From: a virus
Virus record (IMG/VR): IMGVR_UViG_3300000117_000126
Span: 1-32,250 of that record
Strand: one strand, 5' to 3'
DNA length: 32,250 bases
Notes under the pieces: model-generated
Databases searched by the model: none
Told to the model about the DNA's origin: nothing
Seen by the model: only the letters and a program-made list of their open reading frames with translations
Translations under genes and position numbers: made by a program
In this document: positions 21,734 to 29,700 of the stretch, one piece after another
How the letters are laid out: every line of letters begins with the position of its first letter
Numbering within the stretch: the first letter of the stretch is position 1

Positions 21734-22757
21734 TATATTTAAACAAATATTTAAGTATTCAACGCCTTATGTTAGTTACTCTGAAGCTAACAGTTTACAA
21801 GGCAACCAAACATTCTATGTAACCCAATCTAGTGAACTTATAGAAACAACTGTAAGAAATCCTAACAACTATGCGTTTAATTTTGGTATTAGAAAAATAT
21901 CAAGATTTGGTTATCAAGACAGATTAAACTTTTATACTGGTAATGAAAGTAAAAGCGCATCAGAAAACGCTAATATAGGTAGCGTTGACGGTTTAGAGTA
22001 TCTTGTAAATATTTCATCTGGAAGGCAGCAAGGTATGGAGTTTACTAATAATAATTATTTCGTTAGATACGTTGGTAAATATTACATAGTAAAAGCAGAA
22101 CATTTAAAAAACCAAATAGTAGATATTGAATATAATTCTGTTGATTTAAGATTTAAATTACCTATTGGTAAAAGATTAAATTTTTCTATTGGTGCAGTTG
22201 CAAGAACAAATCCCGTTGCATATGGATTTAATCCAATACAAAAATATTTTGATGACGGCAATCCTTGGTGGTCATTAAGTTATGATTTCGGACATACAGA
22301 TCAAGTTTTTCAACAAGTAGATTTACAAGGTAATTTAATAGGTTATGATTATTTCTGGTACGATCAAAATGGAGTGCAAATAGCGAGTTCTGACGAAGAT
22401 TACAGACGTTTGCATTTTGGAACACTAGTTAATATTTATAACGCCAATGAATTATCTAAAATTGGTGATTTTACCTATTTATCTAGCATTGCTGCGTTAG
22501 ATTATTATTATTATCGTAAAAACATTTGGATTCATGGGTTTATAAACGTATTGCCACACCACAAATTATTAGACGGTGATGAACGTTATTCTTATGACAA
22601 TTTTATTGGTGATGACAAATGGGTTGATATAAAATCTGGTATTGTATTTGGATTTAGAATAAACAAATGGTTTGGTTTATTTACTGAATACAATTATCAA
22701 TCATATTGGGGTAAAGAAATACAGGAAATTAAAACAGGAATTAATATTAAGTTATGA
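21660..22757 (+). CDS. Predicted outer-membrane beta-barrel protein
   Basis: A 365-residue protein. Residues 1-~19 are a signal peptide (KKLISVLFAIIVSISVNG) followed by Gln20. The mature part is rich in alternating aromatic and polar beta strands (AFNFGIRKISRFGYQDRLNF, KLPIGKRLNFSIGAVAR, SIAALDYYYYRKNIWIHGF) and ends with strand-like WFGLFTEYNYQSYW and IKTGINIKL, as in outer-membrane barrels. Phages rarely encode such proteins; it might alter the host surface against superinfection or help disrupt the outer membrane at lysis. Both are inferences. It overlaps the preceding gene by 74 bases and the endolysin start by 4. Confidence 0.6.
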   Translation: MKKLISVLFAIIVSISVNGQEKKDNIFKQIFKYSTPYVSYSEANSLQGNQTFYVTQSSELIETTVRNPNNYAFNFGIRKISRFGYQDRLNFYTGNESKSASENANIGSVDGLEYLVNISSGRQQGMEFTNNNYFVRYVGKYYIVKAEHLKNQIVDIEYNSVDLRFKLPIGKRLNFSIGAVARTNPVAYGFNPIQKYFDDGNPWWSLSYDFGHTDQVFQQVDLQGNLIGYDYFWYDQNGVQIASSDEDYRRLHFGTLVNIYNANELSKIGDFTYLSSIAALDYYYYRKNIWIHGFINVLPHHKLLDGDERYSYDNFIGDDKWVDIKSGIVFGFRINKWFGLFTEYNYQSYWGKEIQEIKTGINIKL

Positions 22758-23137
22758 CAAAAAATTTTAGCAAATCAGAATTTGAATCAAAGTGTGGCTG
22801 CGAAATGCCACAAGAGGTTTATTATAATATTGTAAAGGTTGCAAACCAACTACAATATTTGAGAGAGCAAATAGGTAAACCAATTAAAGTAAATAGTGCT
22901 TATAGATCACCTGAACATAATGAAAAAATTGGTGGTGTAAAAAATTCACAGCATATTTTAGGTAAAGCAGCAGATATAGCTGTTAAAGGCATGCCAACAG
23001 AAATATTATACCAACATATAGAAGATGCAATTAGTAATGGCGAAATGTTACAAGGTGGCTTGGGTTTATATGACACTTTTGTTCATTACGATATAAGAGG
23101 TACTAAAGCACGTTGGGATTATAGAAAAAATAAATAA
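22754..23137 (+). CDS. Endolysin, peptidase M15 (D-Ala-D-Ala carboxypeptidase-like)
   Basis: A 127-residue single-domain M15_3 peptidase. VNSAYRSPEHNEKIGGV is followed by SQHILGKAADIAV, giving zinc ligands His67 and Asp74, and TFVHYDIRG gives the third ligand His111. It would cut peptide cross-links in peptidoglycan at the end of infection. No signal peptide is present, so release depends on a holin, which is encoded by the next gene. The start overlaps the preceding stop (ATGA), and the length is normal for the family. Confidence 0.9.
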   Translation: MTKNFSKSEFESKCGCEMPQEVYYNIVKVANQLQYLREQIGKPIKVNSAYRSPEHNEKIGGVKNSQHILGKAADIAVKGMPTEILYQHIEDAISNGEMLQGGLGLYDTFVHYDIRGTKARWDYRKNK

Positions 23138-23595
23138 TGAGTAAAAAAAGTTTTAAAGATAGTACAGTTGGAAAAATATTATTAGGCGCTGCTGGTGTTA
23201 TAAATCCAACTTTAGCAAATGTTTTAGAAGGCGTTACTTCACCAAAAGAAGCATTAGCAGAAATAACAAAATCAGACATATCACTTGACGATAAGATTAA
23301 ATTACAGCAAATGATATTTGATCAACAAAACAAAGAAATGGAAGCTGTTACAGCACGTTGGCAAGCCGATACAAGCGTTAATTCTGGCTGGTTAAGTAAA
23401 AACGTTAGACCACTTGTTTTAATTTGGTGTGTGGTAATATTTAGTTTTGCTGGCATTTTTGATAGTATAGAAGGTATTCCATTTCAAATAAATAGTTTAT
23501 GGAATGACACGTTTGAAAAAGTTATGATGTCTGTAATTATAGCATATTTTGGTGGGCGTAGTAGTGAAAAAGCAATTAATTCATTTAAGAAATAA
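23137..23595 (+). CDS. Holin of the 3-TM (GTA-type) family
   Basis: A 152-residue protein of the 3-TM holin family first defined in gene transfer agents. The N-terminal part (GKILLGAAGVINPTLANVLE) is a weak hydrophobic helix, followed by an amphipathic linker (DKIKLQQMIFDQQNKEMEAV). Then comes the hallmark NSGWLSKNVRPLVLIWCVVI and a last hydrophobic stretch (KVMMSVIIAYFGGRSSEKAI). It would permeabilise the inner membrane and release the M15 enzyme encoded just upstream. The ATG overlaps the endolysin stop. Confidence 0.85.
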   Translation: MSKKSFKDSTVGKILLGAAGVINPTLANVLEGVTSPKEALAEITKSDISLDDKIKLQQMIFDQQNKEMEAVTARWQADTSVNSGWLSKNVRPLVLIWCVVIFSFAGIFDSIEGIPFQINSLWNDTFEKVMMSVIIAYFGGRSSEKAINSFKK

Positions 23596-23720
23596 TGGCT
23601 AAAAGAAGTAAGGTTGTAAACCCAGCACAATATAGAAAAGCGCCTAAAAAAAGACCAGGCATACATTCCAAAAATAAATCACAGTCACAACGTAAAAAGA
23701 AGTCAAGAGGACAGGGCTGA
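23595..23720 (+). CDS. Tiny basic protein (41 aa)
   Basis: ATG at 23595 shares one base with the holin stop. The 41 residues are very basic (SKVVNPAQYRKAPKKRPGIH, then SQRKKKSRGQG). I recall similar short KKRPGxHSK proteins beside holin genes in marine flavobacterial phages, but this is memory, not a search. The charge suggests nucleic-acid or membrane binding. Function unknown. Confidence 0.6.
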   Translation: MAKRSKVVNPAQYRKAPKKRPGIHSKNKSQSQRKKKSRGQG

Positions 23721-23739
23721 AAGTGACTTTTATTTTTAG

Positions 23740-23747
23740 TAAATTTG
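23740..23747 (+). promoter_or_regulatory. -7 box before the giant fibre gene
   Basis: TAAATTTG exactly matches TAnnTTTG and starts 22 bases before ATG 23762, so the fibre mRNA would have a leader of roughly 8 bases. It lies in the only gap between the basic-protein gene and the fibre. Confidence 0.5.
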
Positions 23748-23761
23748 TAAAAAATCACTAA

Positions 23762-26700
23762 ATGGCTTCACTTACAGGAACTAAAATCCAAGATACTTAT
23801 GATGGCTTATTAAAAGTATCTGACAACGTTGGTATAAATTCTACAAAAAAAATAATCACAGACGGATTAGGTAATAATTCTAGTGTTAAAATATCAAGCG
23901 AGGATTTTGAAGTAGGTGGTTTTTTCTTTGTCGATATAGATGGCAACATTCCTGATTCTAAAATAGGTATTGGTACTAATGCGCCAACAGAAACTTTGCA
24001 TGTTGTTGGTGATTTTAGATTAACAGCAAGATTTTATGACGGCAGCAATTCTGCTGGTAGCAGTGGTAAGGTTTTAGTTTCAACTGGTAATGCTACAAGT
24101 TGGACTAATACGTTTACTACTTCTATGGTTTTTGATTCTGGTGTTCAATTTAACGCTGGTATAAAAGATTATACAGGTTCAAAAGGTACAGCTGGTCAAG
24201 TTTTAAGTTCTACAGGTAGCAACAATTTTGACATTGAATGGGTTTCATTATCAGAAATACAAGGTGTTGATGGTTCTGGAACTGCAAACTATATTCCCAT
24301 ATGGACTGATTCTGATACAATTGGAAATTCAGTAATATATCAATTAAATTCAAATATCGGTATTGGTACGCTTTCACCTGGCTCTTATAAATTAAATGTA
24401 TTTGGCGACTTCAAATTAGATTCTAATGGCAGTGGTTATATGCAATCTGACTACGGTGACCATAGAATTTCAATATATGATTCAAATGATAATCAAGTAG
24501 TTGCATTCCAAGATTTAGACGGCAGTTCTGCAAATCAATTAGTAGTTGCGTCAACTGGTGTTGGTATTGGTACTAATAATCCTGGTGAAAAACTTGAAGT
24601 TGTGGGGAATGTTGAAGCTGACGAATTTATTGGTGATTTAAGAGGTGCGGTTTTATTTAAAGCTCAAGCTGGTGAAGCATTAACAAAAGGTGAAGTGGTT
24701 TATATTTCTGGAATATCTGGCAACACAACCGTTGTAAGTAAAGCTGACGCAAATGATTCAGCTAAAATGCCAGCTTTTGGATTATCAGCAGAAACTGTTT
24801 CGTTAAATGCTGCTGTTGATATATATACTTTTGGAACATTATTGAATTTAGATACTAGTGCTTATTTAGAAGGTGATGAACTATTTGTTAGCACAACTGC
24901 TGGTGCGCTTACTAATACAGCGCCAACTGGTGAAAGTTCATTGATTCAGAAAATTGCTAAAGTAACTAGGTCACATGCAACCACTGGGTCAGTTAAAATT
25001 ATAGGCGCTGGCAGAACAAACGCCACACCAAATTTAGATACAGGAAAAATATTTGCTGGTAATTCAAGTAATCAAGCCGTTACAACTGACACTATTTATG
25101 TAGATATTGCAAATTCAAAAGTAGGTATTGGAACAGATAATCCTGGTGAGAAACTAGAGGTAAATACAGCAGCTCAATCAGCTATAATGTTGAGAGCTAG
25201 ATATAATGCTAATTACTACACTGACTACGGTAGTAATCAATTAAATTTTACAGGTACTAATCAAAGTTTTGATATAAAAAATAATGGAACATCTGCTTTA
25301 TTTATTAACGCATCTAGATACGTCGGGATTGGGACAACTTCTCCAAGTTCAAAACTTGAAGTAGTAGGAAATGCTAGAATAACTGGTGATGTAACACTTT
25401 CAAATGGAAATGCTCTACGATGGACTTCTGACGATGTTAGAATAGAAGGAACAACAGCTGGGGATAATATAAAATTTTATGTAGCTAATACGGAAATATT
25501 ACAATTAGCTCAATCAGGAACCTTAGCAACTATTACGGGTAATTTAAGAGTTACTGGAGCTTACTATGATTCAAACAACTTACCAGGTACTTCAGGTCAA
25601 GTATTAAGTTCTACAGCAACAGGTACTGACTGGGTATCGTTGTCTGAAATATCAGGTGTAGATGGTACAGGCACTACAAACTATGTAGCTAAATGGTCGG
25701 ATACAGACACTATAACAGATTCTGTTATTTATGATGATGGTACAAAAGTAGGAATTGGAACTGATTCGCCTGATGAACTTCTTCATATTTCCAAAACCAA
25801 TGGAACAAATGAACTTATTACTTTAAAAGTAGAAAACAACCTATCCAACGCTGAATTTGGAACACAAAGTAGTTACGCTAGAATATTAAGTGGAGGTTAT
25901 CTTGTTTATGCAGGGACTTATGGCGCAAGTTATTTTTATATAAACGGTAGTGTTGCTATGGGACTTACTTCTACTGGTTTAGGAATCGGAACTACTGCGC
26001 CAAGTTATAAGTTAAGCGTTACTACTGGCGCTGATATAGTTGCTAATTTTAATTCTACTGATAGTAAATCAAGTATATTAATAAATGATGACGATACTAG
26101 CGGTTATTTGGGTGTTGAGGATAGTGTAATGTTCATGGGTGGTTCATCTTCTGGGACTGGTGCAATTAATATATTAACAGGAATTGGTAATACTGGTTAT
26201 GTCGGAATTGGAACTGCTTCGCCTAATGAAAAACTAGAAGTAGCAGGTAATATTAGATTACAAAATTCAGGAAGAATTTATTTATGGCGTGATAATAATA
26301 ATAATTATATAGATTATGCTAACTGGATTGCATCCACAGGTACTTCTCAAATTATTCAGAATACAGGTTCTGGTGGTATAACATTTAAAACTGGAACAAG
26401 TGCTAGAATGTTTATTAATAGTTCAGGTGAAGTTTTAATAGGCGTTACATCAAACCAAACCGCTTCTAAATTAACAAGTAGAAAAAATGGTAGTTCAATT
26501 GAATTTGGTCATTTAAATCAAACTTCAGGTTATTATGGTACACTAGGAGCTATGTATACTTCTGGTCGCCCGTTTTTATCATTTAGTTGTGATAATGATT
26601 CAACTTCTGGGGGAAATAATTTTATAACTAGAGGATTTAAAGGTAATGTTATATACAATGAAACAAATGGTGATTTAAAATTTGCTCAAGCCACTAATGC

Positions 26701-29700
26701 TAATTCCACTTCACAAGCATTAACAGATAGAATGACAATTGATTCGGATGGTTTCGTCGGAATCGGAACTACTTCACCTGGTGAAAAGTTAACTGTTAGT
26801 GGAAATATTGAATCATTAGACACATTTATTTTAAACTACGGTAATAATGGTAATAAATGGCAACAATTATTTGATGGCGCTAATGGTTGGAATTTAAGAT
26901 ATTATAACGGTAGTAGTTGGAGTTCTAATTATTTAAATATATCTACTTCTGGAAATGCAACTTTTGCAGGTGATGTAACGGTTAATGGTGGTGATATATA
27001 TTTAGCTTTATCAGGTTCAACACAAAGAGCTTTGGCATCTACAGGTACTAATAGTTTACAGGTTGGAGATGCTGGAGTTCAAATGATAAGATTTAAAAAT
27101 GCAGCTGGCAACTCTTTAGATATAGCTGCTAATGGTAACGCAACTTTTGCAGGTGACATCATAACTTCATCTAACTCAGCTGTTATACAAACTCCAAGAA
27201 TTAGTATGGAAGCTGATGGTACTTTAGATTGGGGACAAGCAAGAGATTTTGGTACTTTAACTTGGGACACTGGTAAGATCATGATTAGAGCTCAAAGTGG
27301 TAAATACATGGAGCTTTCAACAGATGGTAATAACACAGCTCTAACTTTAGATACCTCTCAAAACGCAACTTTTGCAGGAGATGTAAATATTTCAAATAGT
27401 TCAGGCGCAACATTAAATATTAATACTAATTTAGGGGCGGCAGATTCTAAAATTTTATTACATGAGGGCAGTACAACTTCACCAGCTAATGGTGCATCAA
27501 TTAGATATGATGGTGTTAACAATTTATTTAAAATTGGTGTTGGAACAAATGTAGATACTACAAGATTAACTATTGCAAGGGACACTGGTGATGCAACTTT
27601 TGCTGCTGATGTAACTGTTGGAGATGACCTAAATATAAGTGGTAATGAATTAACATTTACAAATGATGCCGCTAGTGCATATATAAGAGGAGCAGATGCT
27701 TTACTTATTCAATCAGATTATAATACTGGAGAAAATAAACCTATTTATTTACAACCTTCTGCAGTTACAGAATTAAAAGTTGAAACAGGAATGTCAACTT
27801 TTACAGGTGATGTTACTATTGGTGGTGGAAATCTAGAAATAGATAGTACAATGTCATCTTCTCCAACTTCAATAATATATTTAGATGTTGACGGAAGTAA
27901 TATAAACGGTGGGGGTGGCTCTATTATATTTAGTACTTCAGCATCAGGTGGAAGTTTAACTAATTATAATGCTCAAATTAGAGGTGTAAGAGCAAGTGGT
28001 GGTGATGGTGGTGATAGTCAATTAGAATTTTGGACTACATTAGTATCTGACCAAACAGCGCCTCAAAGAAGAATGTATATCACCAAAGAAGGTGATGTTG
28101 TTATTGAGAAAAATTTAACAGTAAATGGAACTCAAACAATACTTAATACACAAACAGTAGAAGTTGAAGATAATATATTACAATTAAACACTACTCAGGG
28201 CTCACCAAATACAGCAACAGCGACTACTTCTGGTATATCTATTTATAGAGGCGATGGTGTTACACAAGCAAGTTTTATATTTGATGATGCAGACGATACA
28301 TGGGATTTAACAAATAATTTAGCTGTTGCGGGAGATGTAACTGTTGGGGGTAATATAATACTTAATGGTGCCTCTAATGAAATAATTAAATCTAATGGCT
28401 CAATAAGATTAAATATAGATTCAGACAATAATCAAACAGATAGAATATTTATAGTATCTACTGGTGCTAATTCTGAGTTATTTAGAGTGAATGAAAGTGG
28501 TAATGGAACTTTTGCAGGTACTGTTACAGCACCAAACTTTGTACTAACAGGAACTGATGGTTTTAATCTACCTTCTGGTGGTTTTGTAGATTGGGGGAAT
28601 GGTGACGCAAGAATTGTTGAAGGATTAGTAAATAATTACTCATTAAGTTTTCAAACATATGATGGTTCAGCTGTTTCTACAGCATTAAGATTAGATGGTA
28701 ATAATACAGCAACTTTTGCTGGGAATTTAACTGTTAATACAGCAAATGCTACGTTAAATTTATTATCAGGCACAAATGGTAATAGTACAATTAATTTTGG
28801 TGATCCAGCAGACAACAATCCAGGTCAAATAATATATAGACATAATGGAAATAGTATGTCATTTGATACAGCTGACAGTGAACGTATGCGTATTGATAGT
28901 TCAGGACGAGTAGGAATCGGAACTACTTCGCCTAGCAAACAATTAATGTTATATGGCAACACACCTTTTATAAGATTAGAAGATAATCAAGGTGGAAATA
29001 AAAGATTAGATTTATGGGTTGATAGTAATGCTGTTGCACATATAGATGCAAACCAATCTGCATCACAAATAACTTTAAGAACTGCTAGTACAGATAGATT
29101 AAGAATAACCAATGCTGGGTTAGTCGGTATAGGAACTACTAGTCCTCCTGAATTATTAACTATATCTGGTGATGCTAAGTATATAGCGCATTACGATGGT
29201 AGTAACTACGCTTTTAAGTTAGGCGCTGATTCTAGTGGTGATGGTAATTTTGAATTATTTAAATCTGATGGAACTAGAGTTATAAAAATATATGCAGAAG
29301 AAAACTCTCCTAGTTATATAAATAATGGCGGTAATTTTGGGATTGGAACTGATTCGCCTAGTTCAAAATTACATATAGATAGCACACAAGACGCAGTGCA
29401 TTTTACAAGAAGTGGTCAAGAAACTTATCGTATAATTCATGGAACATCTGGATTATATTTTACAAGACCAGATTCTTCTGCATTATCATTTGGTGTTACA
29501 CAAAATAGTGATTTTGATATTTTTAACACTTCTGCTTCTGTCATGTTTAGAGCAGAGGCATCAACAGGCAATATTGGAATAGGAACTACTGCGCCTAATG
29601 AAAAATTACATGTTGTAGATACAAGTAATCCAGATGCAACTTCTGGATCTGTAATAATAGAAGGTCGTAGAGATGGTTCTGCAAACCTACTAACATTAAG

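Noticed and set aside
27079-28428. Minus-strand open frames of 60-75 codons within the fibre gene
   Set aside because: They mirror the repetitive + strand fibre coding sequence (similar peptides recur with each repeat) and have no start context or neighbours on that strand.
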